Positions 52,050 to 64,000 of a stretch of 64,000 nt of DNA are shown here, piece by piece (within the stretch, counting starts at the first letter, position 1; each line of letters starts with the position of its first letter). Location: positions 558,001-622,000 of the forward strand of contig CAJQUW010011065.1 of the NCBI GenBank assembly GCA_907163375.1. Reading direction: 5' to 3'. This stretch comes from Prostheceraeus crozeri. Lineage: Eukaryota; Platyhelminthes; Polycladida; Euryleptidae. The notes below the pieces were generated by a model. The model was not told the DNA's origin. It searched no databases and saw only the letters and a program-made list of their open reading frames with translations. The position numbers and the translations under genes are program-made.

Positions 52050-55000
52050 ACAGTAGTTGTAGACTTCGCATAAATGCGGTGGATAGTAGTTCTAAAATTT
52101 AGATTGAGATTTCTCGTAGTCGTTAATGATTGTATGTTGCGAATAGGGACTTGCTTGCTTTGATGTACGATAAGAAATATTTTAGATGGCACTAAGTGAT
52201 AAACTTCCAAATCGGCAAACGACGATGAAGATACTCGTATACATTAAAGACGTTATGGAGATGGTGTGCTTCTCATTTCAAGTCAGGAGACGATACTGAT
52301 ATTTGTAAATCCCAAATTCATTGCTTCAAGGATTATCGTATTGTGAGAGACCATGAATGAACAAAACAATGCCGGAGTAAATTCTATCAAGTTCGAAAGT
52401 TATTTTCCAGCATGACTTCTACCGAAATTCTACTTTCAGTCAGTACTGCTTCTGAGAAGGCTGACTTATAGGTGAACAATTCAGCGAGGTTGCATATATT
52501 CAGAAAAGCATCCTTATCTACCTTAGACTGTCGTCAGATAGCACCGAAATTAATCAATCTGCAATTTGGCTTCCCTTATGCCATTATTCATTATGCCACG
52601 ACCATAATGCTAGATGTCAAGAGTAATAAGAAAAGAATACTTTAGTCAGTAAGATTTTTGAATCCTCAACACGACCATTAATCCCTAAGGACGTATTGTT
52701 GACAGTCACTTTTATCTTCTTTGCATTCGCTTTCCACACCCGTTTGGGATCAAGCATTTTTATTTTTCTTTTAAATATTTCAATAAATTTTCGCAATTAC
52801 TTATGATGTCCTATCTGTGTCAGGATCGTGAAAATTGTCAAATATTTTCACAATTATTCTCAAGTGTCGTTCACTGATTATACTGACGTTGTAGCAACTC
52901 AGTTAGTGATGCTTCACTTTTCCCGTTTTTTGCATTTGAGATGGATCATTACTTTACCACCAGATACATTAAAAACATTACCATTACAAATCTACATTTA
53001 TTCAATGACGAACTATTAAAGTTGAAAAATTGCACTTGACTTAGCTTAATTGCACGCCGTCCATCCGTTTGACGCTGTGGCTCTCTGTCCCCTATTACAT
53101 TAAGAAATCTTTTTATCATTCTCAAGTTGAAGATAGTCTATGTGTTTGTGGGACACTTGACTCTGAGTCACGTCTAATTATCCCATGTGACATTTTCATT
53201 TATTTCAGGAAGTTTGATTGTTGTAAATAGAGTTGTTGTCAAGGTGAGTCTTTAACAACTGTTAAGTCCCATTAGGCACCGTTTTCTGTGAAAAATGATT
53301 ATTTCAATTCAAGAGTTAAAACAAATTTTACTTCTTCAACTTTATTAGACGCAGAACATGTGAGAGAAATGTGAAAAATTTCCTTTCAGATGTAGACTGA
53401 GGAATTCTCGTCTCCAACAAAAAAACTCTGATGGATGCATCAATTTGAGTCTCGTATGTGCTGAAAATTTCAAACGTCTGTGGAATGTGCAATAAATTGG
53501 TCTATTCTTTTCCTTCTTTATTTAAAAATGTAATTGTGCGAAGTTCATGATCGGCATTTCAGGCTTAAAATATATTTCAGAAATTTCTGATGTATTTTCA
53601 AATTGATAGTCGGTTAATGCAACAGTTTGGAAATTTACTCGGATATTATCTCTCTAACTTTTCATGTTATTCTTCAACTTCTCGCTAAGCACAAACATTG
53701 ATGAAGTTACATTGTTCAGAACACTACGAGACGCAAACATCATCGCAACTAAAAATTAACAAAGTTGTATGAAGTCCCATGACATACAAACACAATTTTC
53801 TTTGTACTATGTACCTTCACCCTCAACGACAATTATTGACAGAAGCAGGCACATCTGCTCTGAACAAATATATGCTGTATTTTTAAAGTATTCATAAGTA
53901 CCACATTCTTACCATGTAATTCCGCTTTAATGGGAAATGTGGGATGAGGTGGATTTTAGAATGTAGACAGAAAACAAGTAAGAGAATGAGATTTTTTCAT
54001 TAATCAATAACTGATGCCAATTCTACAAGATGAATTTCAGAGTACACTTCCTACTTCACATCAGCTACTTGACACTGACTGCGTCTTCCTATTATTGATA
54101 TTCAATTATCCTGCGATAGTTATCCTTACTTGGATGAAATACATGATGATTCAAAAAACAAAATTGATTTGCATATTTATATCTCAGTGGCTGCCATGAT
54201 TTTTTATCCAGGTCAGGACCGAAGAAACATGGGATAATCAATCTTTCAACTCACGAACAGTTTTAGCACATGATTATTGTATTTCACATAATCGCTTCTT
54301 CCAGTTATTCTTGAAGAAGCTCCAATACAGAATTGATGGATAACAACACCATATCGCAGATAAGAGTCCCTTTAAATCCTAGTAGAATACTGAATGGAGA
54401 TCTGCTGAAGCAACACGATAAGGTTGCAACAAACTAAAAGTCCTGGAAATCTGCTGCATTAAATTATTAAAATAAACGGAGTCCTCCTTCATCCATAAAT
54501 TTTTCTATTAGTACTTTATTCGGAGGTCAGTGTATCACTAAGCAACATGCATGCTTCTTAGAAAGGTTTCTTTGAATTAGCATCGGTGGAAGCAGCATTT
54601 CCATAATCATGCCAGCCAGCATTGTGATTGCCAACATGGCTTTCGACACATTCCCACTAAGAATGCAGTAACTGCTTTTATAGTGTTACAACCACAGAAT
54701 TAGACAACTTGCTCGTTCAGTCTGATTCTGTGGTTACAACTGATCTGTGTTCTGTGTGTGACATGCAGCGGTGATAGCACAGGATAACTTAATTTGCGTG
54801 TGGGTTGGTCTAGAGCGGACATAGTTTTTCTGTCCCAGCCATTGCATGCAACAGTAGCAAGCGATAGAAATTGACATAGATATTCGTCTATCTTTGACTT
54901 GCTTGATTGGCCAAGCGCGCGCATTGCAGAAGTAGCTCGCATCAGCGATCACACGAACATCAGCGGTCAGATTGCAGGCAGACTTGTCAAGTGAAAAGTA

Positions 55001-56328
55001 CGTATCTTTGACTTAATTTTCCTCCGTGATAAATACGTCAAATGGAAATATTATTCACACGGTTCGACACTTCACAATCTAAATTTACTTACTGTACACG
55101 TTCTATGAGATGTCAATGTTCTAGCTGGTCAGAATTCATGCTTGAATTTGCATTACTTTCAATGGAAAATTTATCCTCTTGCCCCTCGAGACTAGTTCTG
55201 GTCGTGACTATCAGTACTGAGGAACGTCATCTCTAGACCCAAACACGCAGACATAGCAATTTATCTCTGTGAGCGATAGCCTACACATGACAATTACGCA
55301 TGTACGATTGAGGTGCGTGATCTTGACCTGCTATTGATTTTCTTCTTCAAGCAGTGAGGAAATTAGATATTTACCATAGAAATCCGACGCTCCATAATAA
55401 TAAAGGAGTAGAACGGCCATGGACATTGAAGACAGCAGAATGACGGGGACATGTGTTTTCAAGACAATTGTACCTAAACGATGACTGCTTCCAGTGCTTG
55501 ACAATAGGGAGTTACCGGCAACTTATCAGTGTACTTTGTAAATATTCACGATTACTATCATTTCTCTTTCTACACGTATATAAAGGCATTTTGATTAAAG
55601 AACTTACAATAAATCGCCTTGCGACATGAATCTACAACCGTTGCTTGTTTCAGTAATTTGCTTCTTCTTAAAACCTGACTATGTGCGCATAGCCAAGCAG
55701 TTGAAATTACCATCATTAAACAGTTGCTTGTCCATTCGAATCTCACTAACTTTAACAAAGCGAAAAGTCGGACTTCCATGGTATTGACCATATTTTTGGT
55801 TGTTGAACTTCTGTTATCGAACTTAAATTCATCCTTGAATATTGATCGTGGCTATTAAATTCTGAACTATGTAACTATTTTGGAATTATTGTTATAACTA
55901 GGAACGGTTTTCAATTTGATCATTGATCTCAATAATTGAAATTTTTTCTTCATTTCTGAATTAGATTGCCCCACTTGGTAGATAATCGTGCCTAAGGACA
56001 TTTGAGGTGTTCTCCAATCGAGTTTCTCAATCGTTCTACACGATCATTGTGATTGAAATGATGCTAAACAATTTATGGGCAAGCCGTGACACATCATAAA
56101 AGTTCATCAATTTCCAAGCAAAAAAGACCATTTGATACTATACATGCAGACTCGCTCGAAAACTATGTTGAAGCTTCCTTCTTGTTTGTTTCATTATTAA
56201 GGACTTAATTTTTCTCTGCTGTTCTCCATGCAAAAAATGTCAAGTAACTTCCAAGTGTGGAAATGTAGTTTTAGGTCTGCATGCATTTTGGACCTTATTT
56301 GTGAAGCATACTTATCCAAAACGACGTA
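52045..56328. other. gene-free stretch
   Basis: No exon or intact element recognised. One 21-bp imperfect inverted repeat (GTTACAACCACAGAATTAGAC at 54,685-54,705 against 54,720-54,740) can form a hairpin with a 14-base loop. Confidence 0.4.
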
Positions 56329-57974
56329 CAGTCCGTTTCATAAAAAGTGGATCATCCTAAAATTTGACTAAATAAAACATAAGTATGATACAGAAAGCAT
56401 TTTTCATGTTATTTCATGTCCCTAATATATTTAAATGTCCTTATATAATCTGATAAGCTATGATACAGTAACGGTTCTTAAGAAGCTAATATTTTGTGGT
56501 CCTACCCTTATTGTCAATGACATCACCAATTCGTCTAGGCATTGATTCGATGATATCGTTGATTTTTGACTGATCTAACTTTCTCCACTCTCTTTTTAAC
56601 AGTGACGTAAGTTGTGATACGCCATCTGTAGGTAGCAGTGAACGAAGAACGTTACGTTTTAGAATACTCCATACGTTTTCTATGGGATTCAGATCAGGAG
56701 AACGAGCTGGCCAAGATAATGGCCTAAGCCCTAATTGAGACTTGCATAAGTTGACTCTACTACTCCTGTGACACGTAGCATTATCATCCATAAATAACCA
56801 AGTTGATCCGTCATTTGGCCAATGTTCATTCATAAAACATTCACATAGCGTTCAGAATTCATGCTTCCTTGCTGTATGTGAAGTTCAGAGCGGCCATTGG
56901 TCCAAATGCCAGCCCAAATCAGTAGAGTCGCACCACCTTGTACCCGGGGACGATGTAAATGTCTCGGAAATTCCTGATCAGATTTTATCCATAATCTCAA
57001 TCGACCATCACTATCCTTCAGACGGACTGATGCCTCATCAGACCAGACAACCCGATCCCATTGATTGCGCCAGTGACAATGACTCATTGCCCATCTGAGA
57101 CGTCTTTTTGTATGCTGATCTGATAATCCGATTTAAGAGGGCCTCTTACAGCTCTTGAAATTCGACTCAATAAGTCTTCTACGAATAGTGGACTTAGAAA
57201 TAGACGAGACTAGTGCAGCCATCTCAGTTAACGAGAGACTTGGATCAACTTCAACAAATCTCGAAATTAGGCGGTCTCTACGTTTGGATGTTTTGCGTGG
57301 ACGGCCAGAGCCCTCTTTACGACAGAGTCGAAAATCATCATTATGCCATCGATGCACATTTGTGTAAGGGACATTTAGTCGCTTGCTTGTAGCTCGCAAA
57401 GAAAACCCTAGTTCTAGCAAGGCTGACACTTTGCCTTTTGTGAATGCGATCTCGTTATTGTTCATTTGTGCTTTGTATTGTTTTCAACCGGTATGAGATC
57501 GATTTCTAGCTGAAAGCAATCAGGAGTGCTGCCAACACCACCGCAACGAAGTCAGGAAGCTATGGAACATGAAGTCCAGTTAATCACATGTAGCAGTTAC
57601 ATTATTGTTGATGAATAATGGTGCTATACATGTACTGGCTCTGATTGACCGATTTTCTTTATTTTTGTTTTGCTTGATAGCTTTTGGCTTGTAGAACAAC
57701 ATATTACATAACAAAGGAAACAAATGTAATTTTATAAGAGTGAGCTATGATTTTGTGTAACATTGCTAAATGAAGATCAAATTATCTACTACTTTTTTAT
57801 CTATAACAGGAAAACAACTCAATATTCATGCTTGAAATTTCCAACAATGATGTTAATAAGCACAACTGACATATCTTCCAAATTTCAGAGAAATTCGTTC
57901 AAGTTTGGCGGAGTTAGACAAAGTTGAAGTTAAGGCGATGTTTAAGGGTGATCCATTTTTTATGAAACAATCTG
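56329..57974 (-). mobile_element. Tc1-type DNA transposon, full length, dead
   Basis: 1646 bp flanked by TA on both sides (56,327-56,328 and 57,975-57,976). Ends are imperfect inverted repeats: CAGTCCGTTTCATAAAAAGT at the left, and CAGATTGTTTCATAAAAAAT as the complement of the right. One leftward transposase gene inside is split over three frames. Confidence 0.93.
56486..57465 (-). pseudogene. Tc1 transposase, DD34E, frameshifted
   Basis: The N-terminal part (57,133-57,465) has the helix-turn-helix FTKGKVSALLELGFSLRATSKRL and the GRPRK hook. The middle (56,830-57,087) carries the first Asp in VVWSDEASVRL. The C-terminal part (56,486-56,833) carries the second Asp in WLFMDDNATCH and the Glu in SPDLNPIENVW, with 34 residues between them (DD34E). 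A frameshift lies between 57,133 and 57,087 and another near 56,830. All catalytic residues remain but no single frame covers the protein. Confidence 0.9.
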
Positions 57975-57976
57975 TA

Positions 57977-59090
57977 TTTGAGGCTTCTGCAAAAGTTCAG
58001 ATTACTTTGGCCTATCCTGAAATCACGGAGCGGGTTCTTTGAGGTCGCTAGCTAGGCATATAAAGTACATCGAGTGTTAATTACGCCTGAAGAAATGGAA
58101 TAGCTTCTCCTGGAGTATCTACTAAGGTCACGCCTTTGAATCGCAAGCTGTAATGACTTGGTATACTTGTAAAGTCGAGTATGCACTCAACATAATTAAG
58201 AATTCAGTTTCTCAGTATTTGAATAATAATTATGATAGAAATGATGACATTGACCTCATTGCTGTTAGTCATTTACCATTCAGTATCTTCACTTTCTCCA
58301 GTTTAACACTCGGTCGCTTTTACTGCATCAAAGCAAACGGGACAAGCATCGATGCTTTTGTCTGACTCAATTGATTATGAATAGTTCGTGAATTGAAGTA
58401 TTGCGAGAAGACATTTTAATCTACTGCTTCTTACCGCTGATGAATTGAACAAGCAGCTATTCTATTGTTTTGAATTGCTACAATTATCAAATAACCAGTC
58501 TTGATGACAGCCGTACGTCAACATGCCAAAACATTGAAGGTTTTGATCTGGATTGTAAAATAGATGGATTGGTTTTCAAAATAAAACACCAGTGTAGTCT
58601 GTCACCATGCGACCCATTATTGTCATTCATTTGTGTCTACTATCGGATGGATACCGATACTTCTCGATCCTTCAATTTTGCGTATTTCGCATGTTTCGCG
58701 TTTGCTTTGTACAAACCTCTTATCGATTTCGTTATACAGTACAACGGTAATCAAATCGGTAGGCGTTCTTATTGGCTAACTCCGCCATGTTTAGAAACAT
58801 GTGTAGCATAGGTAAAAATAGATAACCGACCACTACAAAACTTCACAATGACGACCACTACAAAACTTCACAATTACCACACGTGTTGTTAGACGAGCGT
58901 AAAATTTGCAGATGTACATTCAAATTTTCAAAAACTTTGGGTCATTATTTAATGTTAGATGTTAGTGTGAAGAACCTTTCCCACACGCTAAAGAGTGTAT
59001 CTAGTTGCTATTTAAAGCTATCTAATCCCCTAACCCTTCGGAAGGGACCGTCGATGCGAAGTCGGTCTGAAGTCAGCACCCAAGCGGCGT
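57977..59090. other. no gene seen
   Basis: Includes a 25-bp-period direct repeat (GACCACTACAAAACTTCACAAT at 58,828 and 58,853). No coding sequence recognised. Confidence 0.4.
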
Positions 59091-59094
59091 CGAC

Positions 59095-59150
59095 AGTGTA
59101 GTGGTTACTGACGTTAGCAACTGTCTCGAAAGTAGCAGGTCCGAATACAT
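59095..59150 (+). repeat. possible tRNA-derived SINE head
   Basis: GTAGTGGTTACTGACG (from 59,098) resembles a pol III A box and AGGTCCGAATAC (59,137-59,148) resembles a B box, about 40 bases apart. No full tRNA fold and no tail were confirmed. Confidence 0.25.
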
Positions 59151-60014
59151 AGAATCGCATTTTCTTAATGTTGCCTACATGGTCGTTGCAATTTAATTAT
59201 AACTCTAATTATAACCTATGAAAAGTTTTATCATATAGCACAATATTTCACAGATAGCACTGTGTGAAATCCGAAACAAAATCGTGATGGAACATAAAAT
59301 TCATTACATATTACATGTTGCTTTAGGACAATTGTGAACTATTGCTCGTAGATAGAGTTTTCAAAACATTTTTTCATGTTTTGTCTTTTTCGAAACATTC
59401 GAGACATTAACTTATTCTGCAAAATACAACCTGCGGTAACTCTGCTTAGCGCTAATATGCATGTCAGATCCTGAGCATTATTGCATAAATGCTCAATTTG
59501 TGCTCAATAAATGTTCAAATCATGATAAATCCAAAGATGTGATTATAAAGGTTGGAGATATGCTAATATGTTTATTAGCCTGCCAAGTAAATCCTATATT
59601 AAATGTCATTATCTCGAAATTTCTAAAAAGTCAACAACCAAAAAGCATGTCTTTTATTTTCCCTACTCGCAGACTACTGTAATTTGCATGAATGTTGAAC
59701 ATGCCGTAGGACAAAGAACTGTCCCCTCCAAAATTGTGAGTGGAATAGATTTTCCCTGCTAACCTGTATTCATCATCAGCTATGAAATCTTTGATTTATA
59801 TTGAATCACTACAATTATCATGTCACTAATCAATCGTGAGTGGTAAATTATCATGTTGTCCGAATCAACATGATAAAATCTGGGAACAATATGTAAATCA
59901 TAAAAAGCTTATGTCGCTCAACTTTTGTTGAATAGTAAAATTTGTCGTTCAATAATCAGCATGTGACTATTCAAATTGCAAGTAAAGATACTAATTATTT
60001 ATTGAATACGGTAA
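59151..60014. other. no gene seen
   Basis: Contains one 11-bp perfect hairpin (TTATCATGTTG at 59,848-59,858 against 59,866-59,876). Confidence 0.4.
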
Positions 60015-61915
60015 TCCATAGATAGATACGAGAATATAGATAGGTAGAATATCTTTATTCATCTGACTTGGTGAAAATCGGTGAACACGTGACAATTGAA
60101 GAAAAAAGGTAAGAACTCAAGGTTTACAATATTTGATAAAACTCTCGCTAAATCTCTTGGTTCTGGCAAAAGGGGGTAACAAAACTTGTCTACAACGAGT
60201 TTGGCGTTTACTTTCGCTAATAGTGAACATTTCTCTCAAAGGATGTGCCGAACAGGCACTAACAGAGCGCATCAGTTTCAAGCAAATTGAGTCTGCTGCT
60301 TCTGACAAAGATGGAAAATCAGTTGAGGACCCCATGATTCGAAAAACACGACGTTCAATTGCAAGCAACTTGGAAAAAAGACACTTAGGAGCATTGCACA
60401 ATACCGGATAGCTGAATAAAATAAGAGATCGTATAAAAGTGCAGTAAGCTAAAAACATATGCTTTTCACTACAACCAGATCTGCGCAAATCTATGATAAC
60501 AAAAGTCCTTTTGCAAGCTTTGCTAACAACAGACTTGATATGGTCATTCCATCTCATATCCTCACGAAACACAACACCTAGAAATAACATGCACTTCACA
60601 GTATTCATGACACCAGCATCAGGCAAGCTGATACTGGACAAAGTCATCTTCTTAGTAGAAATATTCATAAGATTGCACTTAGAAAAATTCAACGGCAAAG
60701 CCACAGATCTGGACCAACTCACAATATGATCGAATTCAGCCTGTAAACAATCATCTGCAGTATCTCGGATGAAGTGCAGAACAGAAACGTCATCAGCATA
60801 TTTGATATACACACTATTAGAGCAGACCGGCGCGAGACTATTAAAAGCCAAGCAAAATAAAACTGGCCCCAACACGCTTCCCTGCGGCACCCCGCTGGTT
60901 ACATCAGCCCAACAAGATGTGGAATCATTCACGACAACGCGTTGCTTTCGAGAAGAAAGAAAACTTGATACAATATTACACAACTATCTTGGCAACAGAA
61001 AGGAATCACAAGCTCTCAAAATGTATCCATGACATAGTTTATCAAACGCCTTTGAGAAGTCTAAGGCCAAAACACGGTCAGATCCTAAAGCTTTATCTAG
61101 AAACTGAACAATTTCATGATACGCAAGAACAGATGCGCATCTAGCACCAGATCTGGGCCGAGGAATGTGTGCGAACTGAAGAGGATCAATTACATGCTTA
61201 ACAATAGGCAGAAAAAATTTCACGCACAACAATTTCTCAAAAACTTTTGAGATTGATGGCAAAATCGAGATAGGTCGAAAATCATGCAAATTCTTGGGCT
61301 GTTTACACTTGGTCACAGGTATCACATTGGCATACTTAAAGCATTCAGGAAAATAACCAATAGATAAACATCTGTTAAACAAATGTGTTACAGCATCACA
61401 TAAAAAATCAGCACAGTTACGTGGTACCCTAGAAGGCACACCATCAACCTCACCAGTCCTATTGGGAAGACGACGAAGAAATGGGTACACATCCATAGAG
61501 GAAAGAATAGGAACATATGCTGAATCTGAGGACACATCGGCGTATACAGAATCATCATAACTCTGACTCTGAAAATTTGACGCGAAGTATTTGCAGAAAT
61601 CTTCAGCAGAGAACTGCAAGTTGTCAGATCGTGATGTGGAGCATCTTCCGATGGCACGAAGTGAAGACCAGAATTTACGAGGATTTTGAGCATTAGCTGA
61701 TGATGCAGCAAACTGTACTTTGAGTTCTCTGGTATGGATAATAACTTCCTCGCGCAAACGAAGATACTTCTCATGCTGGTTGTTGTGATAAGCTCGGTCT
61801 CGATCGTCTATCAACACTTTCAGGGATGGTTTCATCCACTTGGGCTTGCCATTTAGCCTGACATGCCATAATCCTCTTACTTTATCTAATCTGGAAAGAT
61901 TTTCTTTATAGAATT
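60015..61915 (-). mobile_element. CR1/L2-like LINE, 5'-truncated
   Basis: A leftward element. The 3' end has an AATAAA (complement near 60,052) and a (TATC)-rich tail near 60,015-60,045. The reverse-transcriptase frame opens at about 61,915 without an endonuclease, so the 5' end is truncated. It is not closely related to the LINE at 37,374: motifs differ throughout. Confidence 0.85.
60117..61835 (-). pseudogene. LINE reverse transcriptase with one in-frame stop
   Basis: A single reading frame interrupted only by a TAG at 60,984-60,986. Before it: WSSLRAIGR, FPECFKYANVIPVTKCKQP, DFRPISILPSISKVFEKL and VLALDFSKAFDKLCH (motif A). After it: FLSSRKQRVVVND, SGVPQGSVLGPVLF (motif B), IKYADDVSVL (motif C, YADD), LNFSKCNLMNIS and FLGVVFREDMRW. 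The remaining frame is fully open to the end at 60,117, so the copy is young. Confidence 0.9.
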
Positions 61916-64000
61916 AATTCTCCTATGATTATGGCGCCTATTTCTGTGTAATTCTGATAAAAGGATTTTTCAAGTATTTTTGAAAGACCAAATTCGATAG
62001 ATGAGAGTACATGTACGAGTATATACCGATTTTCAATTGGTCACTATTGCCAGTAATCCACGTGTTTTTTTTCGTGTCGTCAAACGATGTTTTGAATTCA
62101 TCAGTAGCAACGTGTATTGATCCTCAATTTTCACATTCGTTTTTCTACAGGCCTGTTTTTTGTCCCTCCTACAAAAACTTCAAAAGCAAAATCTGCGCCC
62201 ATGCTATATACAAGCATTATTCTTAAAGAAATAGATAATCTGAAATGAAAATTTCCACAAGTCGCCTACTCGACTTCTTTCACAGAGCCTCTTTTTTCAG
62301 TTTTCCCTGTGTTTCGAATATTTTGCATTCACGTTTAATATCGATCCATGCGAAGCATGCACGAGTATGAATTACGTTTGTAAATTGCTTGCACTGCCCA
62401 TATATAGTTCAACAAATTGACTTGAGAAGTAGCTACTGAAGCCCGTTTCCAGAGAAGTTTTGTATCGAAATCAATACGTGTCCTACACCACACGGTCAGC
62501 ACTTGTACAAGTGTTCCTCGGAAATAATTGAGTAGGTAATATTCTTCACATTCATTATACTAAACTGCATAGCATATTCGGTGGACATTGCTCAATTTCT
62601 TTAGTCGGATAAATAAAATGTTATTAACCGTATTAGCTCTACGATGCCTCTAATGAGGTTGCTCCGAGAATTCCTGATTGCTATGAGAACTTAATTATCA
62701 AATTGCTCTATACTACATAAGTATTCTCTTCTGTTCTATAGAAAGTATTTTAATTTGTTTATCACAATTCATCAGTATTTTGACTCAGGATAGCTTATCT
62801 TTAACTGAGACAAATTTGAGGGGAAAGTATTTTATCAATTTTCATGAATTGCCTATAGGAACAAGTAAATTCCTATTCGCTATATTTACATAACTTATAC
62901 GGAATGCATGCAATTGTTTTGTGCAAAATCGATTCCTTCAAGAAACAGTCTTCTATGAATTGCATAAATTTTCTGATAACAGAGGTAGGTAACCGAGAAT
63001 CCTGAGCAAACTCCTAATTAATTGAAAAAGCGACGAGCCAGAGAATTATCGAAGAGAGGAAGAGAGAAAGAGATCGGGACAGTGAAATGATATTGTCGTT
63101 CATGAATTCCTCATCATCGAGCATATTTTCAATATTGTGGAATATTTCATTTTCGGCTTTGTGTAGTTGTCTCCCAAAGTTAGTAAGTTGCATTAGGAGA
63201 CTCAGATAAGAAATTTCCGTAGTAAAATTGCAACCTGAATCTACCGAGGAATATCTCTAATCTGATGTTAAAAATCAAACGTCGGCGGGAGGTGAATTAC
63301 ACTCGATATGAAAGTTGATCAATTGATTAAGTTTCGCCTCGACAGCAGCAAGGCATTTCAGCATGCTGGTGTTAGATTCTGGAGGCAGAATTACGCAAGT
63401 ACACGTTTGTGATCGGTGTGATTTTCAGCAAATCATTGACGTTAAATGCATACATTCCTGATACATGATTTTACATACATTACATGACATTCTACATTAT
63501 ATAAAGTGTACAAGATAAGTCCGATACTGAGAATTTCAAGCTATTGGAAGTGATCGATGTAGTAGAATAATTGACCGATATCGTTGCGCTGTTATGGTCC
63601 AAGCACAGAGATTTAACATCAATTCTTCGATTTTGAGACAGAGTGCATCATGCTGTAGAAACCAAAGCATCTCTACAAATAAGTAAATAGGAATTTGTGT
63701 ACACAAAAAGTTGCTTTATCTCCAGCATTGGGTATCCGACTGAAGCAATCAATCAGGTTCGTTTTTGGCTGCAAGTGATTAGCCTCGTCCTGCATATCTT
63801 TGAGAATCTTTCGACATAGTATTTTGAGTTTGATACAGTACTTTTATACATTGATGCTATGTTATGCTCTCTGTCATGACTTTTGTCAAATCGAATTACA
63901 ACACTTCAGTGACTTTTTCAATAAAAACTATGTAGCTATTATAGAGTTCGCTCATGCTTGACACCAATTTATCAAAATATTAATGCATGCAGGGCGTGCA
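61916..64000. other. no gene seen to the window end
   Basis: AT-rich sequence with short meaningless open frames and no recognised repeat. Confidence 0.4.

Noticed and set aside
51947-52210. 87-codon frame with a (HT)n run
   Set aside because: Produced by the TG microsatellite.

Overview
The window is animal (metazoan) nuclear DNA, most likely from an invertebrate. It holds a Polinton/Maverick, several LINE clades, a Penelope-like element, a Tc1 transposon, hAT-like short elements and foldback repeats in AT-rich, gene-poor sequence. I cannot name the species. No rRNA, no CRISPR array and no bacterial-style operon was seen.

Region 1 (1 to about 18,836) is a Polinton whose left tip lies outside the window. 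Inward-firing promoters sit near both ends. The left one drives protein-primed DNA polymerase B (to 5901). The right one drives an unknown leftward gene. In between are four blocks that meet tail to tail at bidirectional poly(A) signals: PolB (+), a pair of paralogous large proteins (-, 6081-9038), a short transcription-factor-like block (+, 9074-10320), and a long leftward packaging and virion block (-, from 17948 down to 10347). The last holds the adenain-type protease, major capsid protein, basic core proteins, chromodomain integrase, A32-type packaging ATPase, a RING-like protein and a probable DEDD exonuclease. The element looks fairly young: most frames are open, with roughly four to six breaks overall.

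The most striking part is 9074-10320. Two tandem paralogues resemble the ssDNA-binding coactivator PC4. They are followed by an open 181-codon gene that looks like the two-repeat core of TATA-binding protein. Both terminal promoters carry a TATA box and two CCAAT boxes at matching spacing. Together this suggests the element carried its own transcription-initiation module.

Region 2 (18,837-25,840) has no recognisable gene. It holds a perfect 16-bp hairpin and three short non-autonomous or foldback elements, one with hAT-like ends.

Region 3 (25,840-26,498) is a GC-richer island with an NRF-1-like site, then a 94-codon open exon ending in a clean GTAAGT donor. It is the only candidate host gene; its product is not recognised.

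Region 4 (26,499-64,000) looks intergenic or intronic. It contains two decayed RTE-like LINE pieces (34,745-35,950; 40,640-41,075), a CR1-like LINE with an intact 861-codon second ORF (37,374-40,380), a hAT-like element (41,714-42,509), a 3.2-kb tandem duplication carrying a broken Penelope-like element (42,446-48,845), a 473-bp palindrome beside a (TA)n(TG)n tract (51,479-52,044), a complete but broken Tc1 element (56,329-57,974), a possible tRNA-derived SINE head near 59,100, and a second CR1/L2-like LINE interrupted by one stop codon (60,015-61,915).
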